Below are positions 22,646 through 34,702 of a stretch of DNA of 40,049 nt, in pieces. The notes beneath the pieces were generated by a model. The model was not told the origin of the DNA. It saw only the letters and a list, made by a program, of their open reading frames with translations, and made no database searches. Positions within the stretch are counted from its first letter, which is position 1; every line of letters starts with the position of its first letter. The translations under genes were made by a program, and so were the position numbers. This DNA comes from Welwitschia mirabilis (Eukaryota; Gnetophyta; Gnetopsida; Welwitschiales), in the NCBI GenBank assembly GCA_051453625.1, contig JBOZIK010000001.1, positions 236,090,744-236,130,792 on the forward strand, read 5' to 3'.

Positions 22646-24489
22646 ATTTTCTTTTATGGCATGTTTAACCACTTATATGATCTATTAGACAACTAAGATG
22701 TATTAATAACATTAATAGAGTTCTACCTAAACCATTCAAAAAAAATCCTTAAAAATAAAAGGGATATTAACTTAAACTATATTTCATGAGTATGTCCATA
22801 GAAAGTACTTTATTAGCTTTTAATCTAAGTTTATTCTATACTTATGAATGATAACGAAGTCATTACATTAAACCTATTATTCAAAATGTAGGTATCTTAT
22901 CCAACAAATGGAATTATAGGTTTTTTTCAAAGGTTTACTCTAAATCCTCTTTTTAAAATCAAATATCAATGCCTAGGTAGAAGTGGCTTAATACTGAGTG
23001 TAAGAATACTAGATGATCTATGGATGAGATATCATTGGAATGAAAGGACCAGAAAATAAAGCTTTACAAAATATTATAATTCTAGTCAAGAATAAGGTAA
23101 AACCTTTTTAATACCTTAAATGAAGAGCAACATATAGACATTTCATACTCTCCTATACAAATTTTCAACATCTTCTCTCTATATATGTCAGTGTATGGAT
23201 TGATTGCCAATGAAGTATGAGAGTTCATTTGGTTAGACTTCTTAACTTTTTACTTATCTTAACAACCCACATATCATCATCAACAAAGTTTGCCATTAAT
23301 ATTAACTGAGTTTTCTTCTCAGTTATCATTGGCCTATATAATGTAATTCTCAATGACATACTAAAGAAATAAATGAACTTATTTCACACATTAAATCCTT
23401 CACTTATTAGGCTTTAAGATGCTATATTTTATTCATGTAAGCCACTGAATTCAACTATATTATACATGGAAAGGTGTTAAAGAGGCATTGAAAGAAGTAC
23501 ACAATAAGGAGTGTAGTGTGGAATAGATCTATAATTTTTGAACTTAGGCATGAGGAAGTATTGCATAACAAATATTAAAGTGTGTGTTACAATTTGAGGT
23601 AAGAGATTGTTGTGTTACCATATTTGAGTTTTAGTTTTGAACTTAATGGTTTATACACATTTTACTTTTGTCAATGTAAGGAGGTCATTGAGATATTTTG
23701 GCTTATGAAATTAAATGGTTTAACTTATTTGTAAGTGTATTCAACTATTTTCTTAGAAATTCCTTACATGAGAAATATGCTAGTTCATGACATTATCCCT
23801 AATTAAATNNNNNNNNNNNNNNNNNNNNNNNNNNNNNNNNNNNNNNNNNNNNNNNNNNNNNNNNNNNNNNNNNNNNNNNNNNNNNNNNNNNNNNNNNNNN
23901 NNNNNNNNAAATAATCATTATATTCCTAGAAAATGGAAAAGATTAGAAGGTCATGAGTAACATAAGAGTTTGTGTAAATTTTTGAAGTCGATATGCCATG
24001 AAGTTTAGCATTGCGATGAAGGTAAATAGGCATCTCACTTAACTTAAAGATAAGTTTTATGAATCTTTACCTTGATGATGTCAATGGCCTAAAATAAGCT
24101 ATGTGGAATTTTTATTAAAGAATAATAGTATGAAGCTAAAGCCTAGCTTATACCAACTACTTGTAATACGAAGACACTTAAGAAGAAACTATCAACATGC
24201 ACTTGTAGTAAGATTGTCAAAATCAAGAAGGAGGAGCATGGCTTAGTAAGATTGCATAATCTATGTTGTGTATAAAAATATCAATTACAATTGAAATTGC
24301 AACATTAATATTTAGAAAGATTGTGAAGATCTATATGTCTACAAAGGCAAATTTTAACACATATTGTGGAGAATATTTTCAAGATTAATGTGATACAACT
24401 AATTTATAGAAGTAACAACTTGAAAGTGAAAAGTAGATGTTAATCAGTGAAGACCTGATCTTTGGGCAAGTTTTGAGGTTAAACTTTTT
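22646..24489. other. 3' interior of the LTR element, no recognised gene
   Basis: AT-rich, with a 100-N gap at 23809-23908 for which I saw no flanking repeat. Both strands are closed by stops. The final stretch (GAAGACCTGATCTTTGGGCA, 24450-24469, then AAGTTTTGAGG) resembles the conserved segment that precedes the polypurine tract in plant gypsy elements. Confidence 0.5.
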
Positions 24490-24503
24490 AAGAAGGTGAG
24501 AAA
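24490..24503 (+). other. Polypurine tract
   Basis: AAGAAGGTGAGAAA directly precedes the 3' LTR start and is purine-rich on the plus strand with one T. Position and sequence fit the plus-strand primer of a gypsy-type element, slightly eroded. Confidence 0.75.
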
Positions 24504-26643
24504 TCTCATGTCCATATTTTTACTTTTCTTATATAATTTGAAAAGGTTATGTTTAATGAAATATTTAAAAAACATTAAATTATTTTGAAAGTTCTAATTG
24601 ATATAAATATTATGATCTTAAGATGCTATCATATTGAATTGTAATTTGAGTTTCTTTTGATTTAAATATTGCATATAAATCTTTAAATGCTTTTGTAGTA
24701 GCAATGATTTATTTCACTTATTTTCACACTTCCTAGAAATTATGCATGATTAAATGTCAATTGTGGAGGCTTGTCATTTATTTTCCCTCATTATTATTAT
24801 TAAATGTAAAGATTAGTTTTATATTATTAAAGAATCTAGTGGCTGGGAAAGCCTTTATGAGACATTATGAAACCTCCTTTACCGATAGATTATGTTGTTT
24901 CCTTTTTTATTCTTGAGTTTTATCATCTTACTCATGTTCTCTCACTTCAAATGAAGTCTTTCCTCCCTCAAGTCTAGTTTACTTTTTCAAAATGACCTTA
25001 CCTTGAAATCTTGAAGCTTAGGAGGCCTAAGAGCTTTGGAAACTTGGAAGATATTCAAGGAGCTCAAACATATAGGGGTATAGTTCTAATCTTTCTTGCT
25101 TTTTTTTTTGTCCTTCTTTATGCATTCCATTATTGAGATTGTCATGTTAATATTCTTATTTGATGAATGTTAAATTGTGTGATGCTTGGTAAAGATAAAC
25201 GTAGTATTATGACATGTCTTGTATCCATCCATCTTTTGTGCTCAATGTGTTGAAATTATCTATTCTTGGTATGAGATAACAACTCATGGTCAAATCTTAT
25301 CGTAATTACCTTGTCATCATGCTATTTGAAATCTATGGTTTTTAGTTGATAGCTTGTGGTCAAATCTTATTATAATTTTTCTTATCATCATATGTCTTAG
25401 ACTTATGGTTATGGATTTTCATAGATCACTGAATGAGGTAGTGGGCTTCATAGATCACTAAATGAGCAGTGAAGTTAGAATTCCATATATCGCTAAATGA
25501 GGTAGGGAGGATATTAGATTTACGCAGATCACCAAATGAGGCAGTGGGCTTCATAGATTGCTGAATGAGGCAATGAAGTTAATGATATATGAGATTATAC
25601 ATATATAATTTTATGAGAACCACAAATTGTTGAATGAGACAGTAGGCTTCACAGATCGCTAAACGAGGTAGTGAAGTAATTGAGATATGCTTTAATATAT
25701 ATAATAATTATTCTTGTTCATAACCATAAGGTCAGCATTTATGATATATCATGTTTCTTGGAGCCTTTACTTATCTTTCATATCTTAACTCTTGAAAATC
25801 CTTGCCTGTCTTGCCTAGTCTTTCTTGGATAATCATTGGTGCTTTATTGATGGAAAATATTATTAAATAATGTGNNNNNNNNNNNNNNNNNNNNNNNNNN
25901 NNNNNTCATTTTATATTGAATGATGAATGTTCTTCCTTGAATTTCTAGCAATAAAATATGTGTATTCGAGATTATATTTTTCAATTATTACTTGATGAAT
26001 TTTTACAAAAATCTTGAATCTTTAGTCATGTATTTATTCATAATTACATTTAATGCTAATGTGAAATTGTAAATTCTTGAAATCTTTCTTTGAGTAATTA
26101 TGATTTGGCATATTATTTCTGAGCTATATTTGAAAAATTATCTTGAAAATCCTTAGTCGAATGTAACTATAAAGAAATATTTCTTGGATGTAATGTTCAT
26201 TTGTTTTTGATAATTTTTTTTTAAAATGGACATTATGTATTCCTCCTTTTTTCTAAAAAATGCAATCCATTACAAGAGAAGTTGATTTTGGTCTCTTTTA
26301 ATTAATTTAATGCTATAAATTTAGTTTGAAAAAGAGGAGGATAAATTAACGTAGTATTTATGGATCAACTCTTGTGGTGAAACTTAAGCTACTAACCACT
26401 CCTTTCTCAATAACAACAAAGATGGAATAATTAAGGTATTATGGATGAGAAGACCATCTTAAAGAGATCTATTATTAAAGGAAGTTATAAATTCTTGAGA
26501 TGGACATTATAAAGTTTTAAATTTTTCATTAATAATATGGAAATTTTTAATTAATGCATTAGATAGAGGGGAATAATGAGGATTTAATCCTTTACTAAAT
26601 AAGTAATTTTTATAAGTTTAAAAATAGATTTATGGACTTTACA
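24504..26643 (+). repeat. 3' LTR
   Basis: Aligns with the 5' LTR from TCTCATGTCC (5' LTR TGTCATGTCC) to the terminal TTTACA at 26638-26643. It is about 2.14 kb including a 31-N gap (25875-25905). It is followed directly by ATGTA, not by a PBS, which marks it as the 3' copy. The minisatellite occupies about 25415-25680. Divergence from the 5' LTR is substantial and transition-rich. Confidence 0.9.
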
Positions 26644-26648
26644 ATGTA
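26644..26648. repeat. Target-site duplication, right copy (ATGTA)
   Basis: Matches 13156-13160. Deleting the element and one copy joins LINE codons for EVCYYLD and TYPNIQSSKIN in one frame on the minus strand. Confidence 0.88.
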
Positions 26649-27300
26649 TCTAGATAATAACAAACCTCATTAATGTTATCTTGAATATCATGTACTAGAA
26701 GGAAGAAATAAATAGAAAAGTGATAATGGCATAACTACTTCTCATTCTTAGAAAGCCTATAGAGAAAATGTTCCTAGTTGATTACCAATAAGAGTTCCTA
26801 TAGTATTTTCTAATTAAATTTAGACATAAGAAAAAAGAGGAAAATCTTGACAATTTGATCTTTTTAAGGCAAATGACTCAAAAGAGAAACCATTACCACT
26901 GACCATACCACTAACATCTATAAATAATGTTTTAATCATAGAGATAAAGTATTGTAATACAAATAATCATAAAGGTATTAATAGTGAAAAAGAAAATAAG
27001 ATCCAATGAAAAATCAAATTCCATTAACTAATAATACAAAAATTATAGTAGATAGCAATCATGTACAAAACATGTTCTTAGGCTTAGCAAGGAAGTTGCC
27101 TCATGAAACAATCATTCTTACATGTTTGAATAGGAATGAAAGAGACTTAAAATCATATGATAGATAATCCCTTATCACTACCATAAAAGTGGTATTGGAT
27201 TCACGGAAAATAAGGAGAAATGACACTATTCCAATAGAAAATGAAACAAACACTACAAAAATAACAAATTGAATTATGGCTAATAATTAAGGTAGGTTTT
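26649..27300 (-). pseudogene. LINE ORF2 relic, upstream (RT palm) part
   Basis: Continuation of the LINE at 12130-13160. On the minus strand the frame reads HYHFSIYFFLLVHDIQDNIN then EVCYYLD (about 26649-26730). HFSIYF stands where the family has the FADDT catalytic block, and the following DIQ..I...YLD..S...SKIN pattern matches plant LINE reverse transcriptases. The frame runs across the ATGTA target site into the left half without a break. Above about 26,800 the translation is too decayed to follow, so the upper limit is approximate. Confidence 0.68.
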
Positions 27301-28570
27301 TTTAATATCTTTAGAACCTATATTTAATTTTACATGCTTGATGTATTAATGTTTATTAAATATAATCCAAATGGTATTAATTAATCATTATGACTAATCT
27401 ATTTAATTTATATTCTAGATTACCAGTTTTTTAAATTATTTAGTTTAATTTTCTACCTTTATTAATTTAAATTGATTATTTGGTAGTTGATATTTACATT
27501 AGCTTGTGTAGGATATAAAGTACTCCAAAGATGTTAATGATGTTGTAAAATTAATGGTTGCATTAGTCAATTTAAAATTTAAGGCCTCATTCAAATATCA
27601 AACATCATAAAATAAGTATAACGATAAATACTAAGGATTAATCCTTCATAATCATTAAAGCTTAATTAGAAAATCAATATCAAAAATGATTTATACCCTA
27701 AAAATATAATTTACTACATTTTAAAGGATCAAAAATATAAAAATTAAACTATAATCAATAATTTAGCATTTTAACTTTAAATTTTTGAATGATCTATGTT
27801 CATAATTAATTTTTTTCTTTTTCCGTAGGAAAATTTATAATCCTATGTACTAGATCTCTATGATGAAAATATTATAAATCATAATCTCCTCATTAGTAAA
27901 TATCTTCTAGGTCTTGAAAACCCCTTTAACTAAATTTTCCATTTGATGAATAAGCATTGTATTCTTAATTTTGTAAATTCTATATTTAGAAAACTTTTTC
28001 CATTGCCTTGTTCTTGTTAAAAAGTGTCTACCTATATCCCTTTTATCTTAAAATATAATTGTTTTTACATGTTTTCTTTTATTTAAAAACCTATATAGTA
28101 TGCATCGCTAATAATTTGAAAATCTAGCATTAGTATTTCATTTTAAATAACTTATTGAAAACCCTAAATAGAAGCTATAACTTCCTACTCTTTTATCCTT
28201 AAAATAGTTGTTTTAGCATTCTACTTTATAAGTTCATTCATATTATCTTGTATTAACCTTATTATATGAAACTTCATTACTTTTATTTTTCATCCATTAT
28301 ATACTATATCAAGTCTTGTATTGACTAGAAAAATTGATGTTTTAATTATCTTTCTATGTAGAGTTAGATTAGTAAATCACAAATACATTAATTTCTGGGT
28401 GTTATTTGAATTAATATATAATATTTCTATTTTATTTATAATATTCATTTCGAATTCCTTGATTAATTCCATTATGTGTTTTCTAGGCAAATCCTAACTA
28501 TATTATGGACTTGTATAATTTCATAACTTAGGAAGTAATGCAATAATTTTAAGCTTGACATCTTAAATTT
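27300..28570. other. AT-rich stretch without recognised gene
   Basis: Lies between the LINE relic and copia relic 2. It could hold the 5' part of the LINE ORF or the 3' end of the copia element. No motif was readable on either strand. Confidence 0.4.
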
Positions 28571-28573
28571 TGA

Positions 28574-28629
28574 AGATAGTTCTTTTTTTACATAATTCAT
28601 TAGATAGTTCTTTTTTTACATAATTCATT
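28574..28629. repeat. 28-bp exact tandem duplication
   Basis: 28574-28601 and 28602-28629 are identical (start AGATAGTTCTTTTTTTACAT). The exact identity implies a recent replication-slippage event inside much older decayed sequence. Confidence 0.9.
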
Positions 28630-28639
28630 TTTTTTTGTA

Positions 28640-31600
28640 CAACTTGTATGATGATTATGTTATCAGCATGTAGAAATATTATTCTTCTCTATCTTCATGA
28701 TAGATAGATACTCTCTCCTAATGTGCTAAAGTTGATAATCAGAAATATAAGTTTACCTTAATGAACTAGAAGTATTACCTTGCTTTTTAAAATATATTCA
28801 ATTCATTAGACTATAGAATTATTTTTTTTGATATGTTACAAGGCCCTCTACTTATTTTATGCATACATAATCTTCAAATTTTTCATTTAGAAATGTTTGC
28901 TTTTACATTCATTTATAATAATTTAAAATTATTTTCAAAAACTATTGATATTAGTTATTTCTATTTTAGAATAAATGTTTTTACTTTATTTCATGCTCTC
29001 TTTCTAGGAACCTTCTTTTATAATAATTTTTATTTTTAACTCGTTATTTAAACTGCTATATTTTATTTAATTCTAATTTCTAGTAATTTCTTTTTTTAAG
29101 AATTTATATTTTATTTCATGTCCATACATCAAGTTGATTCTTCATTTTTATATTCATTTCTTATTTTAAGTTCTCTACAAATAAGCATTTTTAACACTTT
29201 TTTGCTTGCAGGTGTCTGGAGCATTCATGATAGAAGTAACTAGATGATTTAATATATTTTTTTCATTTCTTAAAAATATTAAAGATTATAACTGGAGATG
29301 AAACCATCTTGGTTGTATATTTTACTAACTTTTTAAAGATTCGTAAAACTTATATGACCTTGTATAATCCATAGTATAGTTTTCATGAAGAAATTGGTAT
29401 GAAAGTATATCATAAAGTTATCAGATTAAACATCTTTTAGTTTAATTGATACTAATATTAATATTTTTTCTATATTCATGCCTAATAATGTGGGTTTGGT
29501 GTGGATATTGTTTATGAAGCTATGAAATGAGGAGTTTTGTNNNNNNNNNNAGATCATCTTTTAGGATATCATTATACTAAACTTTTGTGCATCACCTTAT
29601 AGATAGGCTTTGTTACTTTTTACATAACCAAGTAACAAAGAAAGATAATATTTTTTTATTTGGCTTCTCTTCACCATAGGGATATGAAAGTAAAACAAAT
29701 ATCTAAATGAATGTAAGTGATGAAAGAATTTATCCTTAGTATATCATCTTCTTATAAAATATCCTTAATCTTATAGATGATAAATCTACTTTGGATGTAG
29801 GCCAATAATTTTACTATCTCTACTTAAAAATACTTAGTAACCTTCATATTATACAAATATATTATAAACATATTCATTATGAATTTTTTCTCTCAATTAC
29901 TCCATTATGTTGTGGATTATATGATGTAATTATTTCTTTTGCAACATCACATCTACAGATATATGTATAAATTTTAAAGTAATTTTTTTTTTCTTCATTT
30001 ATATGTAGAATAGTGATTGAATTTGTTGTCTCTTCTTTAAAATGTTTAAATTGGTTTTAAGATATTATACTTAAATATGATATAGTATACACATGTCATT
30101 ATTAATAAGTAATCAATGGAGATTATAAAGCATGCTTGTACATTTGGATATTAATTTTATGGATAAATCATTGTGAATCAATTTTCCTAACTTTGTAAAT
30201 CTTCTTTATGATATGGAAGATTCTTTTTCATGTACTATTTAACAAGATTCATAGATAAGTAACTCCTTATATCTTAAAATCTTTGAAAAGTTAGAAAAAA
30301 CATTGTTGATGTTTAAGATTGTTTTGTAGTTTGTGTGATATAATGTTTTATGCCACTACAATAAATCAACTTTTTTTCTTTTGAAATATAGATGAAATCA
30401 ATATTGTGATTTAATACATACATTCCATTTACATGTTTTGCAAGAAAAACCATGCTAACTTTGTAGTAGATCTTGATACACTATTTTTCCATTTTTATGT
30501 TATAGATATACCATCATCTAATAATTGAGATGTGAGGATTAAATTTATAGTAAAGTTTAGTGTTTTTAATACATATTCAAGTATTAATGTTTGTATATTT
30601 ATGATTCCCTTTTTATTAATATAAAAAATCCTATCATTTTATTATTATTATTGATTGAAATTGAAAAAAATGTATTTTCTACATTAGTTGGATCAAGTCT
30701 ATTATCTTTTATAAATTTAACTTTTTATTTGAGTTTGTTTCATTTTTATTATTATTTTTTTTAGATGTTCACACCTTATTTTGCAAATACTTGATGGCTT
30801 CATACAAGTCTTCTTGGTTCATCTATTATGATAGTAAGAATTTATGGAATGCATTTATTCCTTTTTAAAAAAATGGAAGTATTTGTACTTCTTTTTATGT
30901 TGTCTCTTTTGTTTAGATCTAGGAATTTTGATCTTAAAGGACATATTCTTCATTATAAAGTTATTTTTTAACTTTATACTTTTATATTATATACTTATGA
31001 TGGGATCAAGGATTGTGAGCTTTTAACCTTTCTAAGGTCATCTATCTCTAAAATTATCATACTAAGGAGATAGAGCTTTTAATAGATAGGACTAAATTTG
31101 TTCATTTAACAAAATAATTCATAAATCACTAAGTTAAATCTATAATGAAGATATATTATTGATGATCTTTACAATGGGTTCTTCTTCGAGGAGTTTGATA
31201 AATCATTCAATAGTATGTCAATAAAGACTCCATTATTTCTAAAAATGTCTCTCTTAATTTAACCCATATTTTATGAAAATTATGTTATCCTTCTAATAAT
31301 GAAAGAATTTCTACTTTCACATTGATAGTAGGGCTCAAGAATCTAATTTTCTCTAAAGAGTAGTTTTAGATCATTATCATTCTCTTTGATAAGCTGCTTT
31401 TGGGTATATTATGATAATCTTATTCTATTAGGGTGCCTTCATTTGTATTGGAAAAATGCATAATTATTATGATTAAGACTTTTTCTTTTAGAAGGATATT
31501 AATTTTTATTAATACCTAAGATTCAATAGCAATATTTAATGTCACATTAAAAAATAATATTATATAAAATCGAAACAAAATTTTGATAAAGTTGGAAATA

Positions 31601-32290
31601 TATCATGGTTAACAAATAATAAATTAATTTTTACTTATTACGCTTTAAAGACATTTACATTATTAAGATCAATTTAGAATGATTAGTCAATTGTTCATTT
31701 ATTTGAAAAGGTGAAATTTAAACTTAGATCCCTTTGAATTAAAGCTTATTAAATATCTCAAATGTATTAATTATATTATATTAGCATCCTTCGCAACCAT
31801 GTTGATCATTTTTTTCCTATTTAAAGGTTTGAATGATAACTTCATGAATGTTTGATATATTTGTTCCAATCTTTGTTACTGTATTAGTTAGTTAACCAAA
31901 TTAGTCAATACAAATAACTTTTATATCCACTATGAAATTATATTATATCTTTGTTATGGAGATAAGGGCATCCTTCTATACTAGGTTGTTAACTCTATAA
32001 CAAACTTAAGTCATATTTTATTGTGTAAATTTAACCTTATTCTTCATTTAACCTACTTTCTAACATTTTCTACTATGGAATCTATATGATATCTCATAAA
32101 AACATTCTTCTTATTACTAGAATCTAGGTTTTAAACTAAGAGTCTAGAACAATGGTGTAAAGTATCTTCTTTTGCTTAAATTCTGATCCTGGCTGGATTC
32201 TTACTATGGAACTTCCCTTTTGTATAAGAAGACAAGAGGAGAGGTTGTTGATAAAGTAATAATTTTTTTTAATTCTTGCTCTGATCCTTT
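28640..32290 (-). pseudogene. Ty1/copia pol relic 2 (GAG-pre-integrase, integrase, RT)
   Basis: Minus-strand copia polyprotein debris. At about 30310-30370 it reads WHKTLYHTNYKTILNINNV (family LWHxRLGHxNYxTL). Then comes an eroded zinc-finger zone with one Cys, and LGKLIHNDLS at 30158-30190 (family LELIHTDLxGP, first integrase Asp region). Next is KEIITSYNPQHNGVIERKNS at 29880-29940 (family TPQQNGVAERKNR). At 28650-28680 FLHADNIIIIQ stands where RT has LYVDDMLIxG. The integrase-RT order defines Ty1/copia. A possible Met PBS lies at 32278-32288. Gag should occupy about 30.5-32.25 kb but is unreadable; a 60-codon open stretch at 30844-31026 on the plus strand is noise. Non-functional. Confidence 0.8.
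32278..32288 (-). other. Possible primer-binding site of copia relic 2
   Basis: The minus strand reads AAAGGATCAGAGCAAG, like the initiator-Met PBS TGGTATCAGAGC with one missing base. It lies about 1.9 kb upstream of the GAG-pre-integrase motif, as expected for a copia leader. Confidence 0.4.
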
Positions 32291-32444
32291 GATATATAAA
32301 TTTCCTTTATTGTATTTATTCTATCTAATCTTTCAAGTTTAAACTCATTTTTCTATTATATGAGAGATAAATAAACTCTTAGTGTAGAAGAATCTAGAAG
32401 CTATAAAATGGATCCAACATGAAACCCCTCATATCCACAACACA

Positions 32445-32720
32445 CAATGCTTTTACTTTGTGCCTTAACAAATCTTACATCTATATGTAAACCTTTTCAA
32501 AATAATTTGCTTGTGAAACTATTTTTAAAAATATAAGGTTATTTTTTTTGCATACTAGAAATTTTATATCTTCAAATTCAACACTTTTGCTTTTTTGTAT
32601 ATTAGGATTTTTGCCTTTTTTGTGGTTAAATCATTTATTGAGATTAATAGAGTTTCTCTTATAATTTCATAATGCCTTTATAGTTTAAAATTTAAGAAAA
32701 TATACTTCTTCAGAAAATAA
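32445..32720. repeat. Dispersed repeat, copy 2 (putative copia LTR fragment)
   Basis: Counterpart of 11166-11450, beginning GCTTTTACTTTGTGCCTTAA and including CTATATGTAAACCTTTTCAA. It lies just above the possible PBS of copia relic 2, so it may be part of its 5' LTR (minus orientation). Confidence 0.5.
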
Positions 32721-33990
32721 AAAATATTATCAAAATTTTATTACAAATGAATTATGGAAAATGAAAATAAATATGATCAATGTTCATCTTTAATGAAATA
32801 TTAGAAACATAATGTGAAAATAAGAATGTTCATTAGAAGGTATTACTAGGATTAAAATTGCCATAATAGGCAAAGCAACACATCAAATTGTTTTCCCTAC
32901 TAATATTTATTTGAGCAAAGACTAAACTCAAATTATTCTAACTATCAATATTTCTTTGGGTAGTAAGTGAACTTAAGTTCAAATACGTGTTTATATTATA
33001 ATTATTTTACTTTTAAACTTTCAGTTCTAAAGGAAATCAATAAGAATAAAAAAAATGTCTTTTGTAGTAGGAAAAAGAATGCTATTCATTTCCTCTATGA
33101 TATAATGTGATAGCTATTGCTTCTAATCGTTATCTGGTACTTCCATGTTGATCCAAAATGCCCTTAATTTCTACTGGCATGCAATACTTCTAAAATCATT
33201 TTAATTAATGAAAAAGGGATTTTAGTGCGAGGATTTAGTTTCATTAATCCTAAACCTTTCCTCCCGCTTATGATTTTAAAAAGATTGAGACTTTTAACAT
33301 AGTGAAACAATTAAGTTAAAAATATTAGAGGAGCTATTATGTTACATATCATAGTATTAAAAAGCTAAACTATGAATTTCATATATGATTCGTAAAAGAG
33401 TCATAAAATTGTAATACCTTTACAAAACTAAGTTTAAAAGGCAAAGTAAGGTTGGAAAGTTGTAAAACATTTGGAATACTAGATGATTCACGCATACCAA
33501 TTTATGTGTAAGGGGTACCTCTTTAATTCTATTTTATGTCGATTTATAAACTTATTAATAAAATCTAATATATAGTTTCAGTGATAATTGTTTAATAATT
33601 AATATTAATGACATACTTTTTTAATGGTTAATAAGGATATCTCTTATAGGCATACGTTATGATGTGAATTTTAGAAGTAAATTTTTGTGTTAGACATAAA
33701 ATCTCCAATAAAATGATAAACATATTGATAATTTGTTGAAGTTAGAACTCATGATAAGTGGATCCATCATTTTACTATAAGAACTATATGTATCTGATTA
33801 TAATGTTTTCTTGAATAAAAGCAAGACTTATTAAAGAATTACATGTTTTTTATTATAATATTTTTTTAAAAAAAAGACCCATTAATAGTTTGTGTCCACA
33901 GATGAGTTGGCCACTAAATATCTAAATCTCATTTGCGATTCATACCCAACTCGTCTCATATCAATGTCTCATTTGTGATTTGAACAGAAC
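32721..33990. other. No recognised gene
   Basis: AT-rich, stop-dense on both strands. Near 33926 and 33966 the word TCTCATTTGxGATT occurs twice, 40 bp apart. GC content and CpG rise abruptly after about 34,000. Confidence 0.4.
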
Positions 33991-34138
33991 AAATGGTACA
34001 ACTAATACGTTTTCACAATGCATTGTGATGGCTGGTCGTGCGATTCTCTAACCTTTAATGTGTGGACTGCGTGTATCACCTGGAGTTCGGATGATCTTCA
34101 AAGGTTCACACTGCATCTACGGAGACGATGCAAGGAGG

Positions 34139-34147
34139 TTAGGGTTT
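34139..34147 (+). promoter_or_regulatory. Telo-box (TTAGGGTTT)
   Basis: TTAGGGTTT, the reverse complement of the AAACCCTAA telo-box found near starts of many plant housekeeping and ribosomal-protein genes. It sits about 70 bp before the best candidate ATG. TTAGGGTTTC recurs in both copies of the candidate exon further on. Confidence 0.5.
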
Positions 34148-34195
34148 GATATAACCTAATCCCTCAGATATTATTTTTATTATTAATTTTTTTTT

Positions 34196-34198
34196 CAG
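34196..34198 (+). promoter_or_regulatory. Candidate 3' splice site before the first ATG
   Basis: A T-rich run (TTATTAATTTTTTTTTCAG) ends with CAG at 34196-34198, 16 bp before ATGGCC at 34215. This is the arrangement expected of a 5'-UTR intron. The donor would lie upstream near the telo-box or earlier and is not identified. Confidence 0.4.
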
Positions 34199-34214
34199 TT
34201 CTCGTGTTTCGGTT

Positions 34215-34403
34215 ATGGCCTTTTCTTTGTCATGGAAGGCCGCGCTCTTGAAAAAAAAAAAAAGTGCTTGCTTTCAGGGATGGAACCGCACGCCGATGCT
34301 ATTAAGGGAGCACGTTTTGTTGAACTCTATTTTAAAGAATCGTCAGGAAGCAGCTGGACCAGAGGAAACAACTTTCCGTTTCTCGCGTCTTTCCAGCAAC
34401 TAG
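34215..34403 (+). CDS. Candidate first coding exon, unidentified protein
   Basis: Open frame of 62 codons beginning MAFSLSWKAALLKKKK and ending TFRFSRLSSN before TAG. GGTTATGGCC is a strong plant start context. The product is rich in Lys/Arg/Ser/Leu with almost no acidic residues in its first 40 positions and an FRFSRLSS ending, which would suit a mitochondrial targeting peptide, but this is inference. An overlapping frame (34232-34438, starting MEGRALEKKKK) is also open and reads PHADAIKGARFVELYFKESS, so the true frame is uncertain. A 13-A run at 34250-34262 could be a frameshift site. No family recognised. The equivalent part of the second copy is missing (in the gap). Confidence 0.4.
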   Translation: MAFSLSWKAALLKKKKSACFQGWNRTPMLLREHVLLNSILKNRQEAAGPEETTFRFSRLSSN

Positions 34404-34459
34404 TTTTATATGTATATTACATTTCTGATTCCTTTTAGTTGCTGTTCAGAATAATGCCT

Positions 34460-34565
34460 AAAACTATCCTCAGCTTTGGCAAACCGTTAGACGCTAGAAA
34501 GTAGGAGGAAATAAAACTATCCTCAGCTTTGGCAAACCGTTAGACGCTAGAAAGTAGGAGGAAAT
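34460..34565 (+). repeat. 53-bp exact tandem duplication
   Basis: 34460-34512 and 34513-34565 are identical (AAAACTATCCTCAGCTTTGG ... GTAGGAGGAAAT). The second large copy (37.2 kb) has this unit once, so the duplication arose after the large copies separated or is private to one haplotype. It shifts any reading frame through it, since 53 is not a multiple of 3. Confidence 0.95.
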
Positions 34566-34702
34566 GTTTCGAGCCCGGTCTCTCTGCACGAAGCCCTACA
34601 GCGCTGTTTCTTCTTGTCTGTGTGTGATGAAGATCGTGAAAAGCAATAAAGATATTCTATGAATCAGAAGCGTAATGAGTGTTTTGTGTCTTGCTTTTGC
34701 AG

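Larger units (their letters stand above)
13161..26643 (+). mobile_element. Large LTR retrotransposon, LARD-like, nested in a LINE
   Basis: A structurally complete but decayed LTR element of about 13.5 kb as assembled (shorter if the gap-flanking duplicates are artefacts). It has a 5' LTR from TGTCATGTCC, an LTR end ...TTTACA, a decayed initiator-methionine tRNA primer site, a long interior, a polypurine tract (24490-24503), a 3' LTR and ATGTA duplications on both sides. The interior shows no reverse transcriptase, RNase H or integrase motif that I can recognise in either strand. With roughly 2.1-kb LTRs, this resembles large retrotransposon derivatives (LARDs), non-autonomous elements mobilised by gypsy relatives. 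The PBS has G-to-A and C-to-T changes, and both LTRs have lost CpG, so the insertion is old. Excising it restores an open LINE junction. A too-decayed autonomous gypsy element is the alternative. Confidence 0.85.

Noticed and set aside
24066-24090. YLDDVNG as an RT catalytic motif in the LTR element
   Set aside because: The flanking residues do not fit RT palm sequence, and the site lies only about 0.4 kb from the PPT, too close to the 3' LTR for RT.
13156-26648. Alternative reading: two solo LTRs with unrelated DNA between them
   Set aside because: Matching ATGTA at the outer edges only, a PBS after the left LTR and a PPT before the right LTR show one element.
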